Assembly: GCF_000758625.1 (NCBI RefSeq)
Contig: NZ_CP009283.1
Span: 1,127,501 to 1,191,500, forward strand
DNA length: 64,000 nucleotides
Direction: 5' to 3'
Source: Paenibacillus sp. FSL R7-0273
GTDB lineage: Bacteria > Bacillota > Bacilli > Paenibacillales > Paenibacillaceae
In this document: positions 1 to 8,217 of the stretch, piece by piece
How positions within the stretch are numbered: the stretch's first letter is position 1
How the letters are laid out: each line of letters opens with the position of its first letter
Made by a program: the position numbers and the translations under genes
Notes under the pieces: generated by a model
Database searches by the model: none
What the model was told of the DNA's origin: nothing
What the model saw: only the letters and a program-made list of their open reading frames with translations

Positions 1-903
1 GCTTACCTTGCTGGCACCGATCAGCGCCGAGGTTACCTTGCCGCCGCGCAGCACCCATGAGAGGGCAAGCTGCGACATTTTCTGGCCGCGGGCTGCAGCG
101 ATGTCGTTCAGTCTGCTTACCTTGCCGATAACTTCCTCGGTAATCTCCTTCTCGGAGAGGAACACGCTTGGTCCTGCCGCACGGGAATCCGAGGTGATAC
201 CGTTCAGATAGCGGTCGGTCAGAATACCCTTGTACAGCGGCGAGAAGGCGATGGTGCCGATGCCCTCTTCAGCAAGCACATCCTGTAGCTCGTCTTCAAT
301 CCAGCGTGCCATCATGGAATAGTTCGGCTGATGGATCAGGCAAGGTGTGCCCAGGCGGCGGAGAATCTGCGCCGCTTCACGCGCTTCAGCCGGCCGGTAG
401 TTGGAGATGCCGACATACAGCGCCTTGCCCTGGCGGACAATGAGGTCGAGCGCTGCCATCGTTTCTTCCAGCGGCGTGTTCGGGTCCGGACGGTGGTGGT
501 AGTAGATATCCACGTAATCGAGGCCCATCCGCTTCAGGCTCTGGTCAAGGCTGGCTACCAGATTCTTCTTGGAGCCCCACTCTCCGTAAGGGCCCGGCCA
601 CATGTAATAGCCGGCCTTGGTGGAGATAATCAGCTCATCACGGTAAGCGGCGAGATCCTGGCGGAGAATCCGCCCGAAATTCTCCTCGGCGGAGCCGGGA
701 GGCGGGCCGTAGTTGTTGGCCAGGTCAAAATGGGTAATGCCCAGATCAAAGGCCCGGCGCACCATGGCCCGTCCGTTCTCGAACAGGTCGTTGCCGCCGA
801 AATTATGCCACAGGCCGAGCGAGATGGCCGGCAGCAGCAGGCCGCTGCGGCCGGTACGGTTATATTTCATCTGGTTGTAACGTTCAGGATTAGCGATGTA
901 CAT
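1..903 (-). CDS. yghZ: Aldo/keto reductase, YghZ/Gpr (L-glyceraldehyde 3-phosphate reductase) type; 3' end cut by window
   Basis: NADPH-dependent cytosolic reductase of small aldehydes, by family knowledge acting on L-glyceraldehyde 3-phosphate and methylglyoxal. The visible 301 residues match the YghZ branch: FDLANNYG holds Asp60 and Tyr65 of the catalytic tetrad, STKAGY holds Lys96, and the HHRPD stretch supplies the His near 137. The signature MWPGPYGEWGSKKNL, typical of YghZ, follows the Lys. The start is the ATG at 903, preceded by a strong GGAGG eight bases upstream; the 3' end lies outside the window and about 30-45 residues are missing. The gene stands alone here, with an AraC regulator transcribed in the same direction upstream. 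The substrate in this organism is inferred, not seen. Confidence 0.9.
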   Translation of the reverse strand, partial: MYIANPERYNQMKYNRTGRSGLLLPAISLGLWHNFGGNDLFENGRAMVRRAFDLGITHFDLANNYGPPPGSAEENFGRILRQDLAAYRDELIISTKAGYYMWPGPYGEWGSKKNLVASLDQSLKRMGLDYVDIYYHHRPDPNTPLEETMAALDLIVRQGKALYVGISNYRPAEAREAAQILRRLGTPCLIHQPNYSMMARWIEDELQDVLAEEGIGTIAFSPLYKGILTDRYLNGITSDSRAAGPSVFLSEKEITEEVIGKVSRLNDIAAARGQKMSQLALSWVLRGGKVTSALIGASKVS

Positions 904-920
904 GTGTAAACCTCCTCAAA

Positions 921-1053
921 GTTTTGTTAGCATAGACTTCCTGTATTACCTTCGGCAAAACTCGCTTCGGAAGCAGACGCTTAGTTTTGTTAGCATAAGC
1001 TTCCTGTATTACCTTCGGCAAAACTGGCTTCAGAAGCATCTGCTTAGATTTGT
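921..1053. repeat. 63-bp direct tandem duplication upstream of the aldo/keto reductase
   Basis: Two near-identical 63-bp copies (921-983 and 984-1046) and the first bases of a third lie just upstream of the reductase gene. Each copy is bounded by GTTTTG and CAAAAC, which can pair, and contains GCTTCGGAAGC or a close variant that can fold as a small hairpin. A further inverted repeat GAAGC-GTTT-GCTTC sits near 1067-1080. The block occupies the leader or promoter region of the reductase, so a regulatory role is possible but not shown. Confidence 0.75.
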
Positions 1054-1149
1054 TCACCGGTAAGGGGAAGCGTTTGCTTCACAATCTGCCGGACATGTTC
1101 TATTGTAGCGGAAGCAGGGGCCAAAAGCGTATGTCAGCATGGAAGTTGT

Positions 1150-2001
1150 TTATAGAACAATGTCATTATTCGCATGGCGGCTGCGGTAGTCCTTGGGCGA
1201 GCAGCCCTTGACCTTTTTGAACATCCGCGAAAAGAGCAGCGGGTCCTGGTAGCCGACCGAACGGGCAATTTCACCGACCGTGCAGCCGGTTTCGGCAAGC
1301 AGCTCGCAGGCTTTGGCAATGCGGAAATTCAGCAGATACTGCTGCGGCGGCAGGCCGACTGTACGTTTGAACAGGGCGGACAAATATTTACGGTCCAGCT
1401 TCAGGGAGGCGGACAGCATCTCGACGGTAATATTTTCACAATAGTGGGCATGCAGGAAGTGGAGGCATTCCTCGACATAAAAGCTTTTTGCACGCGAAGG
1501 CCTCAAGCTGTCTGCTGCCGCCGGAGCTGTACGCAGCAGGACCGCAAAAAACTCATACATAATTGCTTTTAGCGGCAGGTCGAGCCCCTCAGCCGTATCG
1601 GCTGCTGCTGTCAGCCGGTCATAAAGGGCAGGCATAAGCTGCTGATCCATCGGGAAAACCGGCTGCTCCGGGGTAAGCGAGGTCCGGGACAATAAGGATT
1701 CCACTTCTTCTCCGGTAAAGGCAATCCAGGAGTAGGTCCACGGTTCGGCGCTGTCGGCTGCGTAACGGGTGACAATATGCGGATAGGTCAGAAAAGCCTG
1801 GCCGGCCTGCAGCCTGTGCTCGGCTTCTCCTACAGCCACCGTGCCCGTGCCTGCGTGAATAAAGTGGATTTTGTAAAGGTCGCGTACGCCGGGACCGACG
1901 GTATGCCCGGAAGCACAATGCTCAAAGCCCCAGTAATGCAGATGCAGGTCGGGGCTGCTGCGGAACGGACGCTGCGGATTATATTTAAATATGGCCATCA
2001 T
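1150..2001 (-). CDS. AraC family transcriptional regulator
   Basis: A 283-residue regulator with the usual AraC layout. An N-terminal cupin-like sensing half (about residues 10-150, with the conserved HFIHAGTGTV-type strand) is followed by two helix-turn-helix units in the last 100 residues, ending LLFSRMFKKVKGCSPKDYR. The second helix-turn-helix carries the family hallmark GYQDPLLFSRMFKK. Two consecutive ATG codons are possible starts (2001 and 1998), with AGGAAAGAGG just upstream; 2001 is given. The gene lies upstream of the aldo/keto reductase on the same strand, separated by the 63-bp repeats. Ligand and targets are unknown; control of a sugar pathway is the usual role of this subtype. 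Confidence 0.85.
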   Translation of the reverse strand: MMAIFKYNPQRPFRSSPDLHLHYWGFEHCASGHTVGPGVRDLYKIHFIHAGTGTVAVGEAEHRLQAGQAFLTYPHIVTRYAADSAEPWTYSWIAFTGEEVESLLSRTSLTPEQPVFPMDQQLMPALYDRLTAAADTAEGLDLPLKAIMYEFFAVLLRTAPAAADSLRPSRAKSFYVEECLHFLHAHYCENITVEMLSASLKLDRKYLSALFKRTVGLPPQQYLLNFRIAKACELLAETGCTVGEIARSVGYQDPLLFSRMFKKVKGCSPKDYRSRHANNDIVL

Positions 2002-2092
2002 TCAGCCTCTTTCCTGTGTAGGATAGTCTGGACCGGAAGATATATCTATCATTATACAATAGTTCAGGCCTTACACAGGAATACACAAAAAT

Positions 2093-2133
2093 CCCCTGCA
2101 GTCTTCCGGAAGCGGAGACAGCAGGGGGTTTTT
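2093..2133. terminator. Rho-independent-type hairpin beside the insertion element
   Basis: CCCCTGC (2093-2099) pairs with GCAGGGG (2121-2127), with an inner AGTCT/AGAC extension, and is followed by GTTTTT on the plus strand and ATTTTT on the minus strand. The insertion element appears to start directly in or after the T tract. Confidence 0.65.
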
Positions 2134-2190
2134 ATCTAAAAAAGCTGAGAATACTCCACCCTCGATAGGGTGGGGATGAATCTGCGGTAT

Positions 2191-2221
2191 TTGACCTAAA
2201 CCCGAACGCATGTGCTATAAT
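2191..2221 (+). promoter_or_regulatory. Sigma-A-like promoter of tnpB
   Basis: TTGACC (2191-2196) and an extended -10, TGC-TATAAT (2213-2221), lie 34 bases before the tnpB start. The spacer is 19 bases, slightly long, compensated by the TGn extension. Confidence 0.6.
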
Positions 2222-2254
2222 ATGAATAATATTACCAAAAATGAGGTGTCGCAC

Positions 2255-3343
2255 ATGCTGATACATCAAGCCTATAAATACCGGATCTACCCCACACCGG
2301 AACAACAGCAACTCATAAGGCGTATGTTTGGCTGCTGCCGCTTTGTGTTCAATACCTTTTTGGACACTTGGAATCAAAGCTATGCGGAAACGGGAAAAGG
2401 CTTGTCCTATCACGCTTGTGCGACAAAACTCCCTGCACTAAAAGCACAATACGACTGGCTGAAAGAAGTCGATAGCATCGCTTTGCAGTCGGCTGCCCGT
2501 CATGTGGCGGATAGCTTTGATCGCTTTTTCAAAAAGCAAAATCAAGTGCCACGCTTTAAGAGCCGGAAGCATCCGGTTCAAAGTTACACGACCAAATTCA
2601 CGAACGGGAATATCGCCATTGAGGGGAGTCGCTTGAAGCTCCCAAAACTCGGCTGGATGCGTTTTGCAAACTCCCGGAAGCTGGAAGGCCGGATATTGTC
2701 TGCTACCGTGCGTCAAAACGCCAGCGGGAAATTTTTCGTTTCGCTTGGTTGCGAAGTTGAAAAGAACCCACTGCCGCAAGTGGACGCACATATCGGAATC
2801 GATCTGGGTTTGAAAGAGTATGCTGTAATCTCGAATGGTGAACGGTATGCCAATCCCCGCTTTTACCGCCAATATGAGAAAAAGCTGGCGCTTTGGCAGC
2901 GGCGGATGGCTCGGCGTACTCCGGGCGGCTCCAACTGGAAGAAAGCGAAGCAGCATGTCGCTCGCATTCACGAACGTATTGCGAATAAACGAAATGATTT
3001 TCTCCACCAACTGACAACGAAACTGATCCGTGAAAACCAAACGATTAGTATCGAACATCTGCGTGTCGCGAATATGATTCAGAATCCCAAGCTTTCAAAA
3101 TCCATCGCGGATGCGTCTTGGGGGGAGTGGGTACGGCAACTGACGTACAAAGCCCTTTGGTATGGACGAACCCTTCGGATCGCTGATACGTTCGAACCGA
3201 CCAGTCAGCGGTGTCACGTGTGTGGCACGATTCACCCGGAAGTAAAGAATCTTGCGGTTCGGGAATGGACGTGTACCGTTTGCGGTACGCTTCATGACCG
3301 TGATGAAAACGCCGCTCATAATATTGCACAAGTAGCGGTTTAA
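2255..3343 (+). CDS. tnpB: RNA-guided endonuclease TnpB (IS605 OrfB family)
   Basis: A 362-residue TnpB with a complete RuvC-like active site: Asp in GIDLGLKEYAV, Glu in SIEHLRV, and the C-terminal Asp in HDRDENAAHNI. The four-cysteine zinc finger CHVC ... CTVC lies between the last two motifs, and the N-terminal helix-turn-helix begins YKYRIYPTPEQQQLIRR. Family members are omega-RNA-guided DNA nucleases that help retain the element. The start at 2255 is chosen because GAGGTG lies nine bases upstream and family proteins begin at this point; an ATG at 2210 lacks a ribosome site. The gene appears full length and undamaged, unlike many copies of this family. Confidence 0.92.
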   Translation: MLIHQAYKYRIYPTPEQQQLIRRMFGCCRFVFNTFLDTWNQSYAETGKGLSYHACATKLPALKAQYDWLKEVDSIALQSAARHVADSFDRFFKKQNQVPRFKSRKHPVQSYTTKFTNGNIAIEGSRLKLPKLGWMRFANSRKLEGRILSATVRQNASGKFFVSLGCEVEKNPLPQVDAHIGIDLGLKEYAVISNGERYANPRFYRQYEKKLALWQRRMARRTPGGSNWKKAKQHVARIHERIANKRNDFLHQLTTKLIRENQTISIEHLRVANMIQNPKLSKSIADASWGEWVRQLTYKALWYGRTLRIADTFEPTSQRCHVCGTIHPEVKNLAVREWTCTVCGTLHDRDENAAHNIAQVAV

Positions 3344-3467
3344 CCGCCACCTATCCAAATGATAGAACTGCGGGAACGCAGGAATCGCTTGCTAAATAAG
3401 AAGAGGTTACTCTTCTGTTCGCAAGAATCCGCCACTTCAAGCGTTAGCTAAGTGGGGGAGAATTCAA
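3240..3467 (+). ncRNA. Probable omega-RNA (reRNA) overlapping tnpB 3' end and element right end
   Basis: In this superfamily the guide RNA is processed from the 3' part of the tnpB transcript and ends at the right border, with the guide taken from the flanking DNA. Here the region downstream of tnpB is rich in stem-loops (GAAGAG-GTTA-CTCTTC near 3400, and CCACTT/AAGTGG at 3432-3455) and ends with GGGGGAGAATTCAA. The expected guide would begin at about 3468. The 5' limit is a guess, and no homology search was possible. Confidence 0.4.
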
Positions 3468-3533
3468 ATGCGGGGGGACGGAATGCATTGTCGCACCGCC
3501 CAGGACACAGCATGCGGAAATTACCGAGTCAGG

Positions 3534-3845
3534 CTAGGCTTCCATTTTCAGCATAACCAGCTCATCCACCGGCTCGCCGCCTACCAGATGCTCCTCCACA
3601 ATACGCGGCACATCCTCAGTGGTCACGTTATAATACCAGATGCCGTCGGGGTAGACGATGACAAAGGGACCGTTGCCGCACAGCCCGAGGCAGCTGGTTT
3701 TGTTGATTTTGACCGTTTTGTTGATGCCCTGCTCCACCAGCTGCTCCTTGAACGCCTGCATGACATCCTCGACCTCCTGGTTGTTGCAGTGCTCACTGCA
3801 GCAGAACAGCAGATGCTTTTTTAATACCTTTAATCGCATATTCAT
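3534..3845 (-). CDS. Small [2Fe-2S] thioredoxin-like ferredoxin
   Basis: A 103-residue electron-carrier-like protein of the thioredoxin-fold 2Fe-2S ferredoxin family, related to NuoE C-termini and Shethna-type proteins. Four cluster cysteines can be seen: FCCSEHCN near residues 15-20, then CLGLCGNGPFVIVYPDG near 52-56, the latter being the strongest family signature. The start at ATG 3845 has AAGGAGG seven bases upstream; an ATG two codons later is less well placed. It is monocistronic, between the insertion element and a stress gene on the other strand. Its redox partner is not evident from neighbours. Confidence 0.85.
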   Translation of the reverse strand: MNMRLKVLKKHLLFCCSEHCNNQEVEDVMQAFKEQLVEQGINKTVKINKTSCLGLCGNGPFVIVYPDGIWYYNVTTEDVPRIVEEHLVGGEPVDELVMLKMEA

Positions 3846-4054
3846 GGGTAGACCTCCTTGGTCATGTGGAAATGGCTGACCTATCTTACGAGGAGTATAG
3901 TCTCTTTTTCCGGATGTGTAACGAGGTTCAGATCATTGTTCGTAAAGGCTTAACATATCGTCTGATCCCGTGATTTACATGTGATTATACCTGACTTTCA
4001 CAGGGGAAATATGATGAAAATATGTCGGAGGATAGGATTTCCACCGCGTTTTCT

Positions 4055-4079
4055 GTTTCGAAAATATATTTGAGGAATC
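4055..4079 (+). promoter_or_regulatory. Candidate sigma-B-like promoter of the stress protein gene
   Basis: GTTTCG (4055-4060) and GGAATC (4074-4079), spaced 13 bases, loosely resemble the general-stress consensus GTTTAA-N12-15-GGGTAT and lie 107 bases before the start codon. The rest of the gene-free stretch 3846-4185 is AT-rich, with no other clear signal apart from the strong AGGAGGG ribosome site at 4171-4178. Confidence 0.3.
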
Positions 4080-4185
4080 GTGTGAATTTGAGAAACTTTC
4101 AGTTTAGCGGATAGGGGAGTGGTTAATTAAGAAATGTGAAAGAGTGACTACAAAAATTAAAAAAAGCTATCAGGAGGGAATCGTT

Positions 4186-5367
4186 ATGAATAGGAAAATT
4201 GTAGGTGTGTTCCATACCGAATATGAGGCTTCACAGGCTATTGAAGATCTGAAAAGCCACGGATTTCTGACAGAGGACATCTCCGTGATTGCCCGCAATA
4301 AAAAGGATGTCGAAGCGATCAGCGATGAGACAGGCACCAAGGCTCCGGAAGGCATGGCCTCCGGTGCAGCAACCGGCGGACTGCTCGGCGGAGTGACCGG
4401 CCTGCTGGCAGGGATTGGAGCTTTGGCCATCCCGGGAATCGGACCTATCATTGCCGCCGGTCCAATTGCTGCCACACTGACAGGAGCGGCCATTGGAGCA
4501 GGAACCGGAGGGCTGGTAGGCGGCCTGATCGGTCTTGGTATTCCGGAGGATGAAGCGGAAAGCTATAACAATTATGTGGATGAGGGACGGATTCTGGTTA
4601 TGGTCGATGCGGATGAAGCGCGTCTCAGCGATGTGTACAGCGTATTCCGTAACCATAATTCGGCCAATGCCGAAAGATATATAGAAGATACCGGTGCAGC
4701 CGGTTCCCGCAGAGCTGCGGCTGATGATTCAGTGTCGGATGTCGTAGATGCGGCCTTTAACGGATCTGGCCTGGAGGGCCGGAATGACACGGGGCTGGAT
4801 ACAATGAACTCTGCTCCGGTGCATGATCTGCCGGATAAGCGGGCGCATGAGGATATTGACCAGCCGGGTATGAAGGCTGATTTGTATTCCGGAACGCCTG
4901 ACGGCATGGGCAAGCATGTAGACAGCAGAAGCTCACTTGCCTTTGAAAATGAGGATGACGAGGCCCGCAGGCTGCGATTGCGCGAGGAGCAGCTGGATGT
5001 GTCCAAAAACAAGGTGCAGACCGGTGAAGTCAGTGTGCGTAAGGAGATCATCGAGGAGCAGAAGACGATCAATGTTCCTGTGTCCCATGAGGAGATTGTG
5101 ATTGAGCGGCGCTCGGTCAACAATGATTCCAGCACAAAGCCGGTCGGAGCCGATGAAACCATCCGCATCCCGGTCAGCGAGGAACAGGTGGAGGTTCACA
5201 AGAATACGGTCGTGACAGGGGAAGTGGACATTCACAAACGTGAGGTTCAGGGCACTGAGCAGGTAAAAGATACCGTGAAACGCGAGGAAGCCCGTGTCGA
5301 CAAGACCGGCGATGTGAAGGTTAATGCCAGCGATGAGCTGCTGAGAGACCACAGCCGCACGCGTTAA
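4186..5367 (+). CDS. General stress protein with YflT (GSP17M) and YsnF/AvaK (DUF2382) domains
   Basis: A 393-residue protein fusing two stress-associated modules. Residues 1-65 form the YflT-type alpha/beta domain (RKIVGVFHTEYEASQAIEDL). Residues about 60-120 are a Gly/Ala-rich, glycine-zipper-like hydrophobic segment that may insert in membranes. A disordered acidic middle follows. The C-terminal third (about 255-385) is the YsnF/AvaK domain with two related copies beginning LREEQLDVSKNKVQTGEV and VSEEQVEVHKNTVVTGEV. The start at 4186 has AGGAGGG seven bases upstream; the longer reading from 4144 has no ribosome site. Family members are induced by heat, salt or desiccation. The biochemical role is unknown. 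The gene ends at a strong bidirectional terminator. Confidence 0.85.
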   Translation: MNRKIVGVFHTEYEASQAIEDLKSHGFLTEDISVIARNKKDVEAISDETGTKAPEGMASGAATGGLLGGVTGLLAGIGALAIPGIGPIIAAGPIAATLTGAAIGAGTGGLVGGLIGLGIPEDEAESYNNYVDEGRILVMVDADEARLSDVYSVFRNHNSANAERYIEDTGAAGSRRAAADDSVSDVVDAAFNGSGLEGRNDTGLDTMNSAPVHDLPDKRAHEDIDQPGMKADLYSGTPDGMGKHVDSRSSLAFENEDDEARRLRLREEQLDVSKNKVQTGEVSVRKEIIEEQKTINVPVSHEEIVIERRSVNNDSSTKPVGADETIRIPVSEEQVEVHKNTVVTGEVDIHKREVQGTEQVKDTVKREEARVDKTGDVKVNASDELLRDHSRTR

Positions 5368-5403
5368 GCGGCGGTGGCAAGGCAGTTGAATCGGGAAGTA
5401 TAA

Positions 5404-5449
5404 AAGGGTTTGCCCAGGTCCGACAGGACCCCGGGCAAACCCTTTTTTT
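5404..5449. terminator. Strong bidirectional terminator between stress gene and glpX
   Basis: AAGGGTTTGCCC (5404-5415) pairs perfectly with GGGCAAACCCTT (5433-5444), followed by seven T on the plus strand. On the minus strand the hairpin ends in CCTTTTATA. It separates two converging genes. Confidence 0.9.
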
Positions 5450-5504
5450 GCTGCCGGCAGCAGATGCAGATGACGCTGCGCCAAGTCCCAGAGACTGGTG
5501 TCAG

Positions 5505-6500
5505 CTACATAAAGGCAACGTTCTGGCGGTCTGAGACACCCTGCGGAATATCCTTGCCGGGCAGGAAATGAATGCTGCGGATATAGCGGATGGTCCGGCT
5601 CTGCGCCCGCATGATAACGGAGTGCGTCTCGGCACGCTCCTTGCCGATGAACCGTACACCGCTGAGGAACTCGCCGGAGGTTACCCCGGTAGCGGCGAAG
5701 ATTACATCACCGGTGCCGACCATATCCTCCATCGACAGCACGCGGGCCGGATTATCCAGACCCATCATCAGGCAGCGCTGCAGCTCGAACGGCCCCTCCG
5801 GCAAAAGCCGGCCCTGCAGCTCGCCGCCGAGGCATTTCAGGGCAGCGGCGGCAAGTACGCCTTCCGGCGCACCGCCGGAGCCCATGTACAGATCAACATC
5901 GCTGTCCGGCAGCGCAGCTGCGATCGCCCCGGCCACATCGCCGTGGCCAAGCAGCCTGATCCGCACACCCAGCTCGCGCAGGGTGCCGATCAGCTCTTCA
6001 TGGCGTTTGCGGTCTAGCACCATCACCGTCAGCTCAGACAAAGCCTTGCCGGTGATCATGCTGGCTTTACGCAGCGTAACCTCAGCGGAATCGTCCAGGC
6101 TAAGCCTACCGGCCAGCTCGGGGCCGCAGGCCAGCTTTTCCATGTAAATATCGGGCGCATGCAGCAGGCTGCCGCGGTCGGCAATCGCGATGACCGACTG
6201 GGCGTTATGCAGCCCGCAGGCAACGACCTCTGTCCCTTCAAGCGGGTCAACGGCCACATCTACAGCAGGGCCGTTCTTTGTGCCGACCCGCTCCCCGATA
6301 TAGAGCATCGGTGCTTCATCCATTTCGCCTTCGCCGATTACAACGGTTCCGTCAATGGAGACAGAATCAAACATGGAACGTATGGCTGTTGTGGCGGCAT
6401 CATCCGCCGCGTTCTTGTCGCCCCGGCCAATCCAGCGTGCTGAGGCTAAGGCGCCCAGCTCCGTTACCCGTACAATCTCCAGTGCCAACTCACGTTCCAT
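5505..6500 (-). CDS. glpX: Class II fructose-1,6-bisphosphatase
   Basis: Hydrolyses fructose 1,6-bisphosphate to fructose 6-phosphate, the committed gluconeogenic phosphatase step, in the cytosol with Mg2+ or Mn2+. The 331-residue protein has the class II metal and substrate residues in register with characterised GlpX: Asp33 in KNAADDAA, Glu57 in VIGEGEMDEAP, Asp85 in DVAVDPLEGT, and the GSGGAPEGVLAAAALK loop. The start is ATG 6500, with GGAGG eight bases upstream; a slightly longer reading from 6515 uses that ribosome site as coding sequence. It lies downstream of ppsR and ccpN on the same strand, 65 bases away, a sensible grouping because all three govern gluconeogenic flux. Confidence 0.95.
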   Translation of the reverse strand: MERELALEIVRVTELGALASARWIGRGDKNAADDAATTAIRSMFDSVSIDGTVVIGEGEMDEAPMLYIGERVGTKNGPAVDVAVDPLEGTEVVACGLHNAQSVIAIADRGSLLHAPDIYMEKLACGPELAGRLSLDDSAEVTLRKASMITGKALSELTVMVLDRKRHEELIGTLRELGVRIRLLGHGDVAGAIAAALPDSDVDLYMGSGGAPEGVLAAAALKCLGGELQGRLLPEGPFELQRCLMMGLDNPARVLSMEDMVGTGDVIFAATGVTSGEFLSGVRFIGKERAETHSVIMRAQSRTIRYIRSIHFLPGKDIPQGVSDRQNVAFM

Positions 6501-6565
6501 ATGTTTTCCCTCCATTAATAGTCTATAGGTTTGGTGTTCAACGCTTGCTTGCGGCAGCCTCCAGA

Positions 6566-7366
6566 CTACAGATGGCCCATAATGATGCCGGCGGTTTCTT
6601 CGATGGCTTTGTCCGTAATATCGATGACCGGGCAGCCCAGCTTCTTGAACAGCACTGCCGCGTATTCCATTTCCTCGTTGATCCGCTCCAGGCTGGCGTA
6701 TTGCGAGCCGGCCGGCAGCCCGAGCATCTTCAGGCGCTCGGAGCGGATCTTCAGCATGTACTCCGGCTTCATCGTCAGGCCGATAATCCGGCTTGGCGGC
6801 AGGCTCAGGAGCTGCTGGGGCGGAGCGATCTCCGGCACAACCGGATAATTAACGACCTTCTTGCCCCGGTGGGCAAGGAAGATGCTAAGCGGAGTCTTCG
6901 AGGTCCGGGACATGCCCAGCAGCACGATATCGGCCTTCAGCATGGCACCCAGATCACGGCCGTCATCACAGGCAACGGTGAATTCGATGGCCTCGATCCG
7001 CCGGAAATAGTTCTCATCGAGCTGGTGCAGCAGCCCGGGACGGGCCTGCGGCGCATCATCGAAGGTGTCGATGAACGCCTGCATCATCGGGCCCATAATA
7101 TCGACAATCCGCAGATCCAGCCGGACCGCTTCCTCGCGGATCATCTCCCTGAGCTCAGGCTGCACCAGTGTATAGGCGACAAAGCCCTGCAGCTGGGCCG
7201 TTTCCTCCATAAGCCTGCGCAATTCATCCTCATGTCTTACATTGCCGTATCTCCTGATCGTGACACGCTGATTCTGGAACTGGTGGATAACGGCCTGCAC
7301 TACTGCTTCTGCCGTATCGCCTATTGAATCCGAGCATATCGTGATGTAGTGCGAAGATTGCTCCAT
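6566..7366 (-). CDS. ppsR: PEP synthetase/PPDK regulatory protein (bifunctional kinase/pyrophosphorylase, DUF299)
   Basis: Family members switch pyruvate phosphate dikinase or PEP synthase off and on by ADP-dependent threonine phosphorylation and phosphate-dependent dephosphorylation. The 266-residue protein begins with HYITICSDSIGDTAE and carries the diagnostic P-loop GMSRTSKT at 151-158, followed by PLSIFLAHRGKKVVNYPVVP. The length is typical. It lies 18 bases downstream of ccpN, the same order as ccpN-yqfL in Bacillus subtilis, so it is probably co-transcribed with it. No PPDK gene is in the window, so its client enzyme cannot be named from here. Confidence 0.93.
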   Translation of the reverse strand: MEQSSHYITICSDSIGDTAEAVVQAVIHQFQNQRVTIRRYGNVRHEDELRRLMEETAQLQGFVAYTLVQPELREMIREEAVRLDLRIVDIMGPMMQAFIDTFDDAPQARPGLLHQLDENYFRRIEAIEFTVACDDGRDLGAMLKADIVLLGMSRTSKTPLSIFLAHRGKKVVNYPVVPEIAPPQQLLSLPPSRIIGLTMKPEYMLKIRSERLKMLGLPAGSQYASLERINEEMEYAAVLFKKLGCPVIDITDKAIEETAGIIMGHL

Positions 7367-7384
7367 GCGGTTCTAATCCTCCCG

Positions 7385-8041
7385 TTATCCTTTGGCTTCG
7401 AGATCGAGGAGAAGCTTTACGATGGAAGTTTTGGTCAACCGGCCTGTGACTGCAAGTCCAGAGACTGAATCTTCCGCGCTGCCCGGTACGACTACCGGCA
7501 AGCTGTCTACCTCATGAAAAATCATTTTATGTGCGGCATCCAGCACCGGCTCATCAGGCGATACCGTGACCACCTTGGGTACACGGGTCATGACCATGCT
7601 GACCGGCATGGATACCGCACCGGGATTGCCGAGTGTTACCTTCAAAAAATCCTTGCGGGAAGCGACTCCGGCCAGCCTGCCGTCCCCGTCACAGATAATC
7701 AGGGTGCCGACATCCTGCAGGAACAGGGTGACGACGGCATCCTGAATCGTTGTTGTTTCACGTATGACTACCGGGATGCTCTGGATATCCTTAACCTTCG
7801 TTTCCCGCAGCAGATAGCCGCTGCCCAGATGGGCTACAGAACGCTGTCCGGGGAAATAGCCTACCTTCGGCTTAGCGTCGATATACTCCAGCATGACCAG
7901 AATGGACAGGTCATTACGGATGGTCGGCCGGCTGAGGTTCAGGCTTTCGGCGATCTGATCGCCGGAGATGGGTGCACGTTTCTTCACAATTTCAATAATT
8001 TGCAGTTGACGGGATGTCAGTTCGATTGCGGGTCCCTCCAT
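7385..8041 (-). CDS. ccpN: CcpN-type repressor of gluconeogenic genes (HTH plus two CBS domains)
   Basis: CcpN represses gapB and pckA during glycolytic growth in Bacillus subtilis, sensing adenine nucleotides through CBS domains. The 218-residue protein has an N-terminal winged helix (RQLQIIEIVKKRAPISGDQ, then LNLSRPTIRNDLSIL) and a pair of CBS motifs (about 75-145 and 150-215). The position upstream of ppsR supports orthology. The start is uncertain: ATG 8041 lacks a good ribosome site, while a GGAGGG lies inside the first codons, seven bases before an ATC codon aligned with where Bacillus CcpN begins. The longer reading is given. Confidence 0.9.
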   Translation of the reverse strand: MEGPAIELTSRQLQIIEIVKKRAPISGDQIAESLNLSRPTIRNDLSILVMLEYIDAKPKVGYFPGQRSVAHLGSGYLLRETKVKDIQSIPVVIRETTTIQDAVVTLFLQDVGTLIICDGDGRLAGVASRKDFLKVTLGNPGAVSMPVSMVMTRVPKVVTVSPDEPVLDAAHKMIFHEVDSLPVVVPGSAEDSVSGLAVTGRLTKTSIVKLLLDLEAKG

Positions 8042-8217
8042 TTTCCGGATATTATCAGGTCTCTCCTATGGGAAAAGGAGTGCTGTCGCCAATTCCCCCT
8101 CTCATTCAGACGTCTTAATGGTAATAATACCCCTTAACTTGTTTATATAATACGCAATAATGATCATTAATGCAACATATAGTACGTCATAAATAAATTT
8201 AGTAAGCACAAATTGCT

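Larger units (their letters stand above)
2136..3467 (+). mobile_element. IS200/IS605 superfamily element, IS1341-like (tnpB only)
   Basis: The element carries a single tnpB gene and no Y1 tnpA. Its left end has a perfect subterminal hairpin, CCACCCT-CGAT-AGGGTGG (2156-2173). Its right end has CCACTT ... AAGTGG (3432-3455), followed by a G run and TTCAA, as is usual for the ends of this superfamily. No terminal inverted repeats or target duplication are expected for this class. TTTAT at 2131-2135 is a plausible target/TAM-like pentamer at the left border. Borders are estimated to within roughly ten bases. Without tnpA the copy would depend on a transposase in trans. Confidence 0.75.

Noticed and set aside
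331..909. Plus-strand 192-codon frame over the aldo/keto reductase
   Set aside because: Antisense shadow of the reductase; no ribosome site.
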